Position numbers and translations under genes: made by a program
Notes under the pieces: model-generated
What the model was told of the DNA's origin: nothing
Databases searched by the model: none
What the model saw: only the letters and a program-made list of their open reading frames with translations
Shown: piece by piece, positions 8,835-17,256 of the stretch
Position numbering within the stretch: position 1 is the first letter of the stretch
How the letters are laid out: every line of letters starts with the position of its first letter
DNA from: Nodosilinea nodulosa PCC 7104
GTDB lineage: Bacteria; Cyanobacteriota; Cyanobacteriia; Phormidesmidales; Phormidesmidaceae
Direction of reading: 5' to 3'
NCBI RefSeq assembly: GCF_000309385.1
Contig: NZ_JH976537.1
Span: forward strand, 5,788,580-5,825,943
DNA: 37,364 bases

Positions 8835-9387
8835 GATGCCCACTGGATAGGGTTGTTTTCGCCCAGATATTTTTGTGCTGCCCTTGAGCAAAGGCTTGGG
8901 CCTGTTGAAGGGCTGCTGCGGCTGCTCTCGGCATCTGTCCAAGCGTGGCTGAGTCGAGTTTAGCCACGCCATCTGATAGCACAATGTCTTGGATATAGGT
9001 GCCCGTAGGGAGTTGCACGAGCGCGATCGGCAGTGCCGCTGCTGGATCAGAATCGAGTAATGTGACCTTGACTTGATTTCGCGAAGCCTCCAGCAACATC
9101 GAGAGAATCCCGGTCGCTTCACGTTGCCAACGCTCGTCAGACTCAGCCAGTCCGGCGAGTCGAAATTGAACCGGCGATTGACCCGGTTGGTGGGCTGTTA
9201 ACAAAAAGCCGTGAACCTCATCAACCGTATAGTCGGAGCCGGGAGGATCGACATCTGACCTATCGGCGAACAGGCCCAGCCGCTCCCCTTGAACGATTAT
9301 CACAGGAACCCCCAGCTTGAGCCCCAAAGGCAAGCACAGTGCCAATCCGTAAAAGAGCGGGGTCAGGCGCTTCCGAAGCAGTTTCAT
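8812..9387 (-). CDS. Secreted or anchored staphylococcal-nuclease-fold protein, probably inactive
   Basis: The protein has 191 residues. A basic start and hydrophobic stretch (about 8-33) form a signal anchor. The rest follows the SNase pattern: VQFRLAGLAES at the first Arg strand, then WQREATGILSMLLEASRNQV, IALVQLPTGTYIQDIVLSDG and ALQQAQAFAQGQHKNIWAK near the end. The canonical Asp/Glu and the YGR arginine positions seem absent (ESDER and AALPIA stand there), so nuclease activity is doubtful. It lies 9 bp after a coiled-coil fragment and overlaps lepB by 23 bp, so the three form one operon. A structural or protein-binding role at the membrane is possible, but this is inference. Confidence 0.55.
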   Translation of the reverse strand: MKLLRKRLTPLFYGLALCLPLGLKLGVPVIIVQGERLGLFADRSDVDPPGSDYTVDEVHGFLLTAHQPGQSPVQFRLAGLAESDERWQREATGILSMLLEASRNQVKVTLLDSDPAAALPIALVQLPTGTYIQDIVLSDGVAKLDSATLGQMPRAAAAALQQAQAFAQGQHKNIWAKTTLSSGHHDSDPYV

Positions 9388-9396
9388 TGCTCCTCC

Positions 9397-9630
9397 CTAA
9401 AACAGGTTGTAGAAGAGAACTGCCTTAATCCGGCCCGAGAGCCTATTCCAGAAGGAAGACGGATGCTCTTCAGCGACCCCTGTGTCTGGCTGACCCATTT
9501 GGTCAATCAGTCGCAGCAATTCTCCAACTTGATGTTTTGCTCTTTCCAGTTCCTCAAGGGAAACCGGATGTTGGCCAATTTCAGCCAACGTGACTTGTGC
9601 TCCCTGAATCTTCTCCTCGAACTGTTCCCA
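9397..9630 (-). pseudogene. 5'-truncated small coiled-coil protein
   Basis: The open frame starts inside the ISAs1 border and reads WEQFEEKIQGAQVTLAEIGQ, then SLEELERAKHQVGELLRLID, an obvious amphipathic coiled coil. It ends with a hydrophobic tail, GRIKAVLFYNLF. No ATG is present before the frame reaches the insertion element at 9631; only a TTG at 9588 could start a 63-residue product. The true N-terminus seems lost to the insertion or a rearrangement. It sits 9 bp upstream of the nuclease-fold gene and was presumably the first or an inner gene of that operon. The function is unknown. Confidence 0.5.
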
Positions 9631-10829
9631 CAGGGATCAGGGCTATTTCATTCTAAAAATGGTCTTGAGGGTATCTAGGCCAAATTTGCAGAGTCGTTCA
9701 GCCTGAGCCATATTGGAGAACTCGTTGGAGCGATAGAGATTGAGCGCGAAGTTACGCGCGACGGCAAAGATTTGCGGCAACTGATGCATGCGGATGCGCG
9801 AAGCATCTTCGCCTTGGGTCACATCCCGAACGTGGTGCACTTTGTTTTCGACGCCCCAATAGCCCCGAATGCGCTGAGCAAAGGATTCCGCTGATTCTAA
9901 AAACGACGCGATATAATAGCGAGTCTCGGTTTCTCGGCGGGGCTGTCCGCCGTAGTTGAATTGGCGCTCACTCTCGACGCGCACCAGTGTCTTCAGACCT
10001 GGCCAGGGCTTGATAGTATCGAGGGTTGTGCAAAGGCTAACGACCCGCTTCTCCAGTCGCCCATGCCCTTTACTAAGCTCGGTATAGCTGGCTTCAGCGA
10101 TAAAGTTGGCCTGAACGCTTTTGTGCAAGCTACTTTGATTGCCTTTGAGGGCACCCAAGTAATGATTGTTGGTGTCAAGGATGAGTTGACAGGTTTTTTT
10201 GGGTGCTAACCGCATCAAAGGCAATCACCACCCCCTTGAGCGCCAGTTGCTCGATGAATTCCGGCAAGGCTTTGATTTCGTTGGTTTTATGGTTGACCTG
10301 ATAGGGTTCCAGAATCAACCCACGCTCCACTAGATAGGCACTGACCAGCAGAATGGCGGGATGCGGGGGAGAGTCAGGATTGTCACGCTCTAGTTGATAC
10401 GACCCGCGTAAGACTTTGCCATCTACCGCTAAGGTTTCACCCGGTAACGCTTCAATGCCAAAGAACCGCGCTAAGGCCGCTGAATACTCCCCATAGTCCA
10501 GCTTCAGTAGCACTCGGCGAATTGTACTGTAGGAGGGCAGACGACCTTTGGGCGGGTCGAAGAGGTCAATCAAATCGTGCTGGTAGCACCTGAGCCAGTC
10601 GCCAATGGACAAAAATCCTCGATTGCCTGCCGTCACTGCCAGGGTAAAAAGTGCTAGGCACAGGGCCATGTGATGCCGCTTCCCAGATGCCTTACGCACA
10701 TCCGGCAGGTCCGCGAAGGCTTCGAGAATCTCAATTCTCTCAGGCCGTGCCTCAAGGCTAGGTTTCGAGCCAACGGCAGAGGATTGCGAGGGAAGATGCA
10801 TAAGCCTTAGCGAAAAGGTGATCAGCCTG
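9631..10829 (-). mobile_element. ISAs1-family insertion sequence, about 1.2 kb
   Basis: The transposase frames fill the element. Its ends look like imperfect inverted repeats: CAGGGATCAGGGCTATTTC from 9631 and, on the complement, CAGGCTGATCACCTTTTCGC from 10829. The bases outside the ends (CTGTTCCCA on the left, AAACTCTAG on the right) do not match, so I see no target duplication. Either the borders are a few bases off or flanking DNA has been rearranged since insertion. The loss of the neighbouring coiled-coil gene's 5' end supports a deletion or rearrangement here. Confidence 0.7.
9643..10801 (-). pseudogene. ISAs1-family transposase, frameshifted
   Basis: The first part (10175-10801) has the DUF4372-like N-terminus with FADLPDVRKASGKRHHMALC, then AVDGKVLRGSYQ (first catalytic Asp). 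The second part (9643-10224) continues LILDTNNHYLGALKGNQ and ends with RGYWGVENKVHHVRDV (catalytic Glu) and RNFALNLYRSN, the standard ISAs1 layout. The frame breaks at seven A residues on the coding strand (about 10195-10201). After AFDAVSTQK the expected continuation KKTCQLI is in another frame; losing one A or gaining two restores it. Together the pieces would be about 385 residues, a normal length. It is either inactive, or an error or slippage at the homopolymer. Confidence 0.85.
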
Positions 10830-10843
10830 AAACTCTAGCATCC

Positions 10844-11110
10844 TCAGCCTTCCTTGAGAATGAAATGGCCCTGCCACAGGGATACTTTCCCCGTCTCATC
10901 CTCCACAGCGGCGGAGATGTTCTGGAAAAGCACCATCAGATCCACAGGTGCCCCTGAAGAAGATTGAGCCGTAATGGAACCAGCGATTTGGGTGGCCAAG
11001 CCACTCAGCTCCCCGCACATTGCCTGGAAAATCTCAGCCTCCTTTGGCGAAAGACCTTGCAAAAATACCGGACTCGCAAGCAAGTCCTCTAATCCCTGTT
11101 CATGAGTCAT
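10844..11110 (-). CDS. Small hypothetical protein
   Basis: This is an 88-residue frame starting MTHEQGLEDLLASPVFLQGL and ending VSLWQGHFILKEG. It has no signal peptide or membrane segment. Residues about 23-45 (EAEIFQAMCGELSGLATQIA) look helical and could pair with partners. I do not recognise a family. Its codon use resembles the surrounding genes, and its end is only 15 bp from the ISAs1 border, so it was nearly hit. The start ATG at 11108-11110 is preceded by GAGGAGGC (about 11123-11130, reading on the minus strand), a reasonable ribosome-binding site 12 bp upstream, which supports real coding. Confidence 0.5.
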   Translation of the reverse strand: MTHEQGLEDLLASPVFLQGLSPKEAEIFQAMCGELSGLATQIAGSITAQSSSGAPVDLMVLFQNISAAVEDETGKVSLWQGHFILKEG

Positions 11111-11224
11111 GGCCCTGCTAGCCTCCTCATCTCAGATGATGAGTCTGAGTCTAGGCAGGGAATAAGGCTGAGATGTGGACAAGAGAAGGCAAAATTATGA
11201 CGACTTCTACATGTCTGCTTTGAT

Positions 11225-11935
11225 TCACGGCCAGTTTTTGATTTGTGACAGGGCAAGATTGACATCTACTTGAATACCTGCGGGAAGCCGGTTGGTCATG
11301 TAGTCCTCATCAATACCCGTTGCAGCCGTAAACTCAGCCTCAATACCATCGAGAAATTGAGGGAACTTAGTCGAAATCATCCAGTCTCGATCCCAGAAGA
11401 CACGCTCCAGCAAGCTCTCAATAATAGTTTCCCATTGTTCTAAATCTTGAGAGAATTCATTGAATTCAGGGATATCGATGTCTTCTTCTGCTTCAAAATC
11501 CTTTTCAGGAACTGACTTAAGCTCAGCCTTAACCAAATTCAAAAAGGCCTGCCAAAGTATTTGACGGTAGTAAAACTCATAGGGCTTTTTTCTGCCCTCG
11601 AAAAACCCTTCCTGGGAGAGTAATATTTCGTCTTCAATCGCTAGTTTCAGAGAAGCAAAAGGGAAATAAGCGGCGGCTTCTAAAACATGGGTTAACTGAG
11701 GAGGTGGAACATCAGACCTCAATAACGCCGACAAGCGAAAATGGATGATAGAAACTTTCTTCTCAAAGCTTGCTGTGTCAAATAGCCGATTGCCTGTTCC
11801 CCAGTCAAATTCCTCACAAAGTTCCTGAAGTGCTTCAAGCCGCTCAATAGCTATCTGAGTTGCGATCAAATAGAAGTCAGCTTCTGCACCTTCCAAGGTA
11901 CGATTACCCCAATTTGTTCGCCAGACCATCGTCAC
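11225..11935 (-). CDS. Hypothetical acidic protein
   Basis: The protein has 236 residues and is markedly acidic and aromatic, with no signal peptide, membrane segment or recognisable catalytic motif. Blocks rich in Glu/Asp occur at about 145-160 (EKDFEAEEDIDIPEFNEFSQ); EQWETIIESLLERVFWDRDWM follows. The C-terminus carries YMTNRLPAGIQVDVNLALSQI. It may start at the second Met (MVWRTNWGNRTLEG). It lies 45 bp beyond the integrase end on the same strand, so it may be co-transcribed with the integrase and be element cargo. I do not recognise the family. Confidence 0.55.
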   Translation of the reverse strand: MTMVWRTNWGNRTLEGAEADFYLIATQIAIERLEALQELCEEFDWGTGNRLFDTASFEKKVSIIHFRLSALLRSDVPPPQLTHVLEAAAYFPFASLKLAIEDEILLSQEGFFEGRKKPYEFYYRQILWQAFLNLVKAELKSVPEKDFEAEEDIDIPEFNEFSQDLEQWETIIESLLERVFWDRDWMISTKFPQFLDGIEAEFTAATGIDEDYMTNRLPAGIQVDVNLALSQIKNWP

Positions 11936-11980
11936 CTCAGTACGTTGCCATAGAGATGTGATTAGACATCAAACATAGCT

Positions 11981-13150
11981 CTAAACCTCAGGTACCTGAA
12001 TTTTAGCTAGAATACCGGCATAGTGTTTCATGATGACTTCAGGCGTATTTCCTACCCACTTGGCAACTTGTGGAATACTCACTCCTTCTTCAAGGCAGTG
12101 AGTAATGAAGGTATGCCGGGTTTGATAGGGTTTCCGGTAGCGAATTCCTAGCTTGGTCAATACCTTATGCCAGCCTCGATTTCGGAAATTATGAAAATCG
12201 ACATATTTCCCTTTAGGTCCAGAGAAAAGAAAGTCATCAAACCGTACTTCATCTCCCTTCATTGCATTAAGCAACTGCGATAACTGGGTGTTGACAGGAA
12301 ATTTACGGCGACTTTGACTCTTTAATCCTTCCACCAAAACCAATCCACTTTCTGACTGAACAATGACTTGTTCAAACAGGATTTGGGTTTCTGAAATATG
12401 TTTCCACTGCAAGGCAATAGCTTCAGACGGGCGACATCCCGTGTAAAACAAAAATTTCACCAAATTGGTATAGTGTCGATAATAACGATTTGTCTCAAAT
12501 GCATTGATGATCGCTTGCCGCTCTTGGCGAGAAAACGGATCGATGTCGGCATCCTCATCGTTTTTTTGGGTCAGCTTGACTTCACCGGCCATGCCATCAA
12601 ATGGATTATGGCTGATGAGGTGCGATCGCACGGCCCACTTACAACAGGCTCCTAACGCCTGCACAAAGCGTTTTGCCGGATCGGGTCTGAGGCTAGCTGT
12701 CGCCCAATCAAAGATTTGCTGAGCCTCGTCCAGCTTTTTATAGGGACAGCGGTTAAGGTGGCTGGTATTGACCTTGTAGCCGTTGCGCCAGGTGCCGGGT
12801 GCGACTACTGGCTGCCGTACGTCACAATAACTTTCCCAGAGGGCAGGTAGGGTAGGAACCTCAGGTGGCGTCTTGATCGCCTTTTCTTCGAACGCTTTTC
12901 GGGCGGAGGGAGATCTGTACTTGTCTAAGGTTTCATCAAAGTTGCCAGAGATGATGTCTAGCTCGATCTGCTTAGCCCGCTGCTCCGCCACGATACGGTT
13001 GGTGCGGGTATCTGGTAGGCCTATGGACAGGTAATGGCGCTTACTGCCAAAGCGAAACCGCAGTTGGAGACGGTCGTTGGAGGTAATCACCTGGACAGTC
13101 CCCTTAGAAGCCTTATCAGACGGGGGGTTCAGTACTTTTGAGGCGGTCAT
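11981..13150 (-). CDS. int: Tyrosine recombinase (phage/ICE-type integrase)
   Basis: The protein has 389 residues. There is an N-terminal arm-binding-like domain (about 20-70, LRFRFGSKRHYLSIGLPDT), a SAM-like core-binding domain (about 100-190) and a catalytic domain (about 205-380). Catalytic residues visible are Arg240 in TGCRPSEAIALQW, the Lys region LKSQSRRKFPV (Lys277), Arg345-His346 in YQTRHTFITH and nucleophile Tyr377 in VIMKHYAGI; the usual His of H-x-x-R is Tyr342 here. It faces away from the tRNA-Thr gene, with 153 bp between its start and the tRNA 3' end, the classic position for an element integrated in a tRNA. All catalytic residues look intact. Confidence 0.92.
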   Translation of the reverse strand: MTASKVLNPPSDKASKGTVQVITSNDRLQLRFRFGSKRHYLSIGLPDTRTNRIVAEQRAKQIELDIISGNFDETLDKYRSPSARKAFEEKAIKTPPEVPTLPALWESYCDVRQPVVAPGTWRNGYKVNTSHLNRCPYKKLDEAQQIFDWATASLRPDPAKRFVQALGACCKWAVRSHLISHNPFDGMAGEVKLTQKNDEDADIDPFSRQERQAIINAFETNRYYRHYTNLVKFLFYTGCRPSEAIALQWKHISETQILFEQVIVQSESGLVLVEGLKSQSRRKFPVNTQLSQLLNAMKGDEVRFDDFLFSGPKGKYVDFHNFRNRGWHKVLTKLGIRYRKPYQTRHTFITHCLEEGVSIPQVAKWVGNTPEVIMKHYAGILAKIQVPEV

Positions 13151-13164
13151 ATGTACTACCTTCT

Positions 13165-13228
13165 TTTACACCCAATTTACACCCAAAGTGGACGAAAAAG
13201 GCCCAATCCAAAGGCTGGGTTACACCCA
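13165..13228. repeat. Three direct repeats TTTACACCCA between integrase and tRNA
   Basis: TTTACACCCA occurs at 13165-13174 and 13176-13185 (11 bp apart, one helical turn) and as GTTACACCCA at 13219-13228 (43 bp further, about four turns). Position between int and the tRNA 3' end, and helical phasing, suit arm-type integrase or excisionase sites, or a regulator of int. That role is inferred. Confidence 0.5.
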
Positions 13229-13303
13229 GTATAGCGTCCGGAGAGGCTGGCAATGTACCACCTTGCCCCCTGAAACCCTTGCTAGAGGGTTGTTTCACTG
13301 AAA

Positions 13304-13374
13304 GCCGATGGCGGGATTTGAACCCGCGACCGCTCGATTACGAATCGAGTGCTCTACCACTGAGCCACATCGGC
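13304..13374 (-). tRNA. tRNA-Thr (anticodon CGU)
   Basis: The reverse complement folds into a full 71-nt cloverleaf. The acceptor stem is GCCGATG with CATCGGC, the D stem GCTC with GAGC, and the anticodon arm CTCGA-TTCGTAA-TCGAG with anticodon CGT reading ACG. The T arm is GCGGG-TTCAAAT-CCCGC. CCA is not encoded. The 3' end faces the integrase. Confidence 0.96.
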
Positions 13375-13604
13375 AAGCTCATTTACAGTCACCTAGTATA
13401 GCAGCGGAGGCGATCGCAAGAACTAGCACTCCATGGCAGGAAATACCTGCCCTTAGGGCGTAGGAGATGACTCCTATGCCAGGACCTATGGCCGCCCCTA
13501 TCGCTCCTATGCCCTGGCCGGTGCCCTGTCTGGGATAAGGGCGACCCACCCTTGGTAGTAGCTACACACCAGTGCGCTGCCCCAGTTTTTGCTAGGGCAG
13601 CTCT

Positions 13605-14861
13605 TCAGATCTCAGTAGGATAAACCCGCCCTTTCCAGGCTCCCCCTTGGCCGCGCCAGTGTCGCCAGGCCGAGTCCAGGGTCATCAAGGTATAGAGCAG
13701 CCCAATCAGCGGCAGGGCAAACCCCAGCAGCGGCGAACAGCGGTACAGCCGCAGGGTAGGGCCGTAGGCCAGCGCCATTAGCAGCCAAGTCAGTCCCGCG
13801 AGAATTGCAACCAATCCCTGTTCCGTAGCGATTCCCCAAATCAGCTCGATCGGCGGCACCAGGTAGACCAGCCCCATCCCCAGAACGGTGCCAATCAGCA
13901 GCCAGGGCGAATAGTGCAGTTGGGTATAGGCGGTACGGGCCACCATATCCCAAATGCTGCCCAGGGTGGGGTAGGGGCGCAGGCTGTGGGTGGTGGTGGT
14001 GAGGCCAAGCCAGATGGGGGGATGGGGGGACGCTGCTTTCTCCTCCTGGGATGGGGAGGGGAGGGTTGCTTTTGGCGGCTGCGATCGCTTCACCGCCGCC
14101 GCCAGTGAGCAGTCGTCGATCAGGGCATTGCGCAAAATGGTCAGCCCCCCAATCCGCTCCAGGGCCTGACGGCGAAGCAGAATGCAGCCCCCGGCGGCGG
14201 CGGCGGTGCTGCGGGCGGGGTCATTGACCCAGGGGAAGGGGTAGAGCAGCTGAAAGAAAAAGACAAAGGCGGGAATCAGCAGTTTTTCCCAGTGGCTTTC
14301 GCAGCGCAGAAGCACCATCAGGGAGGTGAGGTCTAGGGCTTCGGCCTCGGCTTTGGCGACGAGCTGGCGCAGGTTGCTGGGGCTGTGCTCAATGTCGGCA
14401 TCGCTAAACAGCAGGTAGTCTGGGGGATGGGGCTGTCCCTGGGCGTAGCGCGCCCCCTGATCCATGGCCCAGAGTTTGCCGGTCCAGCCCGGGGCTAGGG
14501 GTTCCCCAGCAATGACCGTGAGCCGCTCGGTCTGGTTTGCCTGCTGGGCCACCTGTCGGGCCACCGTGGCGGTGCCGTCGGTGCTCTGGTCATCCACCAA
14601 GACAATGGCATACACTCCCGGATAGTCTTGCCTGAGCAGCGACCCCAGGGTTTGGGGCAAGACATCGGCCTCGTTTCTGGCCGGAATAATTGCCCAGACT
14701 GACGGAGAGTTTTTTCCCTGATCCACAGCAGGGGCCAGGGCTGGGGCAGCAGCATCGAGCCGCTGGTCGGCCCACCAAAATCGGCCCCAGAACCCCACCA
14801 AAACCACCCAAATAGCGAGTGATAGCGTCACCAGACCCAGCCCAATTGCGCCGCTTACCAT
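13605..14861 (-). CDS. hpnB: Hopene-associated glycosyltransferase (HpnB-like)
   Basis: This is a GT2-family membrane glycosyltransferase of 418 residues. One membrane segment comes first (VSGAIGLGLVTLSLAIWVVL), then the GT-A domain with IIPARNEADVLPQTL, VLVDDQSTDGTA, the DxD-like LLFSDADIEHS and LIDDCSLAAAVKR, then several C-terminal membrane helices (WLLIGTVLGMGLVYLVPP and onward). It sits head-to-head with squalene-hopene cyclase, and this pairing with GGFWRADQRL-like N-termini is typical of HpnB. It probably glycosylates hopanoids or a related lipid; the reaction is not well established for the family. I start at 14861 because AAAGGG lies just before that ATG; a Met at 14906 adds a non-conserved 15 residues. 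Confidence 0.85.
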   Translation of the reverse strand: MVSGAIGLGLVTLSLAIWVVLVGFWGRFWWADQRLDAAAPALAPAVDQGKNSPSVWAIIPARNEADVLPQTLGSLLRQDYPGVYAIVLVDDQSTDGTATVARQVAQQANQTERLTVIAGEPLAPGWTGKLWAMDQGARYAQGQPHPPDYLLFSDADIEHSPSNLRQLVAKAEAEALDLTSLMVLLRCESHWEKLLIPAFVFFFQLLYPFPWVNDPARSTAAAAGGCILLRRQALERIGGLTILRNALIDDCSLAAAVKRSQPPKATLPSPSQEEKAASPHPPIWLGLTTTTHSLRPYPTLGSIWDMVARTAYTQLHYSPWLLIGTVLGMGLVYLVPPIELIWGIATEQGLVAILAGLTWLLMALAYGPTLRLYRCSPLLGFALPLIGLLYTLMTLDSAWRHWRGQGGAWKGRVYPTEI

Positions 14862-15038
14862 GCCCTTTGCCCCCTGCGAATCACCCTCGGCTACGCCCCA
14901 AACCATAGCCGATCTGAAGGGCTATCTGGACTCATCCTGTGCTCGATCGCGGCTGATTTTGCACTATTCTCCTTAACAGACCCCAGAGGAAACGAATGTG
15001 GTCAGCTTTGGGTGCCGTTGAGGAGGAGACCAGTCACG

Positions 15039-16973
15039 ATGGCGATACAGGATCAGGTGGCGGTGGATCGGCTGAGTCAGGCGATCGCCAGCAGTCAGCA
15101 GTACCTGCTCTCGATTCAGCAGTCCGATGGCCACTGGGTGGCGGAGCTGGAGTCGAATGTCACTATTACTGCCGAAATTGTGCTGCTGCACAAGATTTGG
15201 GGCACCGATGGGGCCAGGCTCATGGCCAAGGCGGAGCGCTACCTGCGATCGCAGCAGCGACCCCACGGCGGCTGGGAACTCTACTACGGCGACGGCGGCG
15301 AGCTGAGCACCACCGTTGAAGCCTACGCGGCTCTGCGGGTTTTGGGCGTACCGCCGGAGGATCCGGCGCTGCTCCAGGCCAGGGCGTTTATTCTGGCGCG
15401 GGGCGGTATTACCCAAACCCGCATCTTTACCAAGCTGCACCTGGCCCTGATTGGCTGCTACCAGTGGCGCGGCCTGCCGTCGATTCCCCCCTGGGTAATG
15501 TTTTTGCAGCCGCCTTTCCCCATTTCTATCTACGAAATGTCGAGCTGGGCGCGGGGCAGCACGGTGCCACTGCTGATCGTGTTCGATCGCAAGCCCGTCT
15601 TTGCCATTGAGCCAGCCGTTCGGCTGGACGAACTCTACGCCGAGGGTATCGAAAACGCCCGGTTTGAGCTGCCCAAAAACAACGACTGGAGCGACGGCTT
15701 TGTCTACCTCGACCAGGCCTTTAAGCTGGCCGAAAGCCTCAACCTGGTGCCCTTCCGCGAGGCGGGTATTGAGGCCGCCGAGCGCTGGGTGCTGGAACGC
15801 CAGGAGGCCAGCGGCGACTGGGGCGGCATCATCCCGGCTATGCTCAACTCGCTGCTGGCCCTGCGCTGCCTGGGTTACGACGTCAAAGACCCGATCGTGG
15901 TGCGGGGGCTCCAGGCGATCGACAACTTTGCGATCGAAACCGACGACGAGTACCGGGTGCAGGCCTGCGTTTCCCCCGTGTGGGACACCGCCCTGGTGAT
16001 GCGCGCCCTGGTGGACTCGGGCCTGGCCCCCGACAGTCCCTGCCTTGTGCGCGGCGGCGAATGGCTGCTGGGCAAGCAAATTCTCGACTACGGCGACTGG
16101 GCCGTGAAAAACCGCCGGGGTAAGCCCGGGGCCTGGGCCTTTGAGTACGACAATCGCTTCTACCCCGATGTGGACGACACCGCCGTCGTTGCCATGGCCC
16201 TGAGCGCGGTCACACTGCCCAACGAGCTGCAAAAGCAGGCCGCCATCAACCGCGCCGTGGACTGGGTCGCTACCATGCAGTGCCGCCCCGGCGGCTGGGC
16301 CGCCTTTGACTACAACAACGACCAGGACTGGCTCAACGCCATCCCCTACGGCGACCTGAAGGCCATGATTGACCCCAACACCGCCGACGTCACCGCTCGG
16401 GTACTGGAGATGGCCGGGCAGCTGGCCGCCCCAACGGCGTCTTTCGCCAGGGGAGAACTCACCGACCAGCGCCTGGCTCGCGGCATTCAGTATCTGCTCC
16501 AAGAACAGGAGGCCGACGGCAGCTGGTTTGGCCGCTGGGGGGTGAACTACATCTATGGCACCAGCGGAGTGCTGTCGGCCCTGGCCCTGGTGGCCCCAGC
16601 CCAGGGCCGCTCGGCCATTCAGCGGGGCGCGGCCTGGCTGGCCGGGTGCCAAAATGCCGACGGCGGCTGGGGCGAAACCTGCGAGAGCTACAAAGACCCC
16701 AGCCTGAAGGGCCAGGGGCCGAGCACCGCCTCCCAAACCGCCTGGGCCTTGATTGGGCTGCTGGCCGCCGCCAAAATTGGGGTTCCGGTCGATCGGGGGC
16801 GGCTAGAGGCCGGGGTGCGGTACCTCATTGACACCCAGCAGGCCGACGGCACCTGGGATGAAGCGGAGTTCACCGGCACCGGATTTCCCCAGCATTTCTA
16901 CATTCGCTACCACCTCTATCGGCAAAATTTTCCGCTGATGGCCCTGGGGCGCTACCGGGCCTCTGTGGGGTAG
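15039..16973 (+). CDS. shc: Squalene-hopene cyclase
   Basis: The protein has 644 residues and is a class II triterpene cyclase that converts squalene to hopene/hopanol at the membrane. The acid motif DVDDTA is at Asp377, nearly the same number as in the Alicyclobacillus enzyme. QW repeats (such as QQSDGHWVAELE, QEASGDWGG, QCRPGGWAAFD, QEADGSWFGRWGVNYIYGT and QQADGTWDEAEFTGTGFP) are spread along the chain. The ATG at 15039 follows GGAGGAG (about 15019-15025) at good spacing and begins MAIQDQVAVDRLSQAI. An upstream GTG at 15012 would add nine residues. The divergent hpnB-like gene shares the roughly 180-bp promoter region. Confidence 0.97.
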   Translation: MAIQDQVAVDRLSQAIASSQQYLLSIQQSDGHWVAELESNVTITAEIVLLHKIWGTDGARLMAKAERYLRSQQRPHGGWELYYGDGGELSTTVEAYAALRVLGVPPEDPALLQARAFILARGGITQTRIFTKLHLALIGCYQWRGLPSIPPWVMFLQPPFPISIYEMSSWARGSTVPLLIVFDRKPVFAIEPAVRLDELYAEGIENARFELPKNNDWSDGFVYLDQAFKLAESLNLVPFREAGIEAAERWVLERQEASGDWGGIIPAMLNSLLALRCLGYDVKDPIVVRGLQAIDNFAIETDDEYRVQACVSPVWDTALVMRALVDSGLAPDSPCLVRGGEWLLGKQILDYGDWAVKNRRGKPGAWAFEYDNRFYPDVDDTAVVAMALSAVTLPNELQKQAAINRAVDWVATMQCRPGGWAAFDYNNDQDWLNAIPYGDLKAMIDPNTADVTARVLEMAGQLAAPTASFARGELTDQRLARGIQYLLQEQEADGSWFGRWGVNYIYGTSGVLSALALVAPAQGRSAIQRGAAWLAGCQNADGGWGETCESYKDPSLKGQGPSTASQTAWALIGLLAAAKIGVPVDRGRLEAGVRYLIDTQQADGTWDEAEFTGTGFPQHFYIRYHLYRQNFPLMALGRYRASVG

Positions 16974-17015
16974 AGTCAACCCCAAGCACAGGTGCCGCCA
17001 GCTAAGCGGCCTCAA

Positions 17016-17037
17016 ATCCTGACCTCAAGGTCAGGAT
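17016..17037 (+). terminator. Stem-loop after shc
   Basis: ATCCTGACC (17016-17024), loop TCAA and GGTCAGGAT (17029-17037) form a perfect 9-bp stem 43 bp after the cyclase stop. No T-tract follows, so it may be a terminator without a T-run or an mRNA-stabilising hairpin. Confidence 0.45.
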
Positions 17038-17256
17038 AGGCCCTGGCCAGTTGCCCTTGAAAAGCCTGGGCCAGCGGCCCGTGTGGTTTAGGGGTTTTTC
17101 CCGTACCATAGGTCTGATTAGGCATAGGTCGTGCCGATGGCGACGGAGGGTGACACTGGCGCAGTGGCGGCTCTGGGGCGATCGTGCACGGACGGATTGA
17201 GGGCGCCCTGCGCCACCCTGATCGAGACTGGCGATGATCGGCAACCGGCAGGCTAC

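Noticed and set aside
8835..9122. 96-residue N-terminal extension of signal peptidase
   Set aside because: It lies fully within the nuclease-fold gene in another frame; the ATG at 8834 begins just before the membrane anchor as in normal signal peptidases.
13304..13374. Search for the second attachment site in the window
   Set aside because: I saw no second copy of the tRNA 3' end (TTCAAATCCCGC and neighbours) elsewhere in the window, so no attL or attR pair is claimed.
14973..16736. Long minus-strand open frame of 587 residues
   Set aside because: It is the antisense shadow of squalene-hopene cyclase in GC-rich DNA, with low-complexity Gly/Ala/Val-rich translation and no domain.
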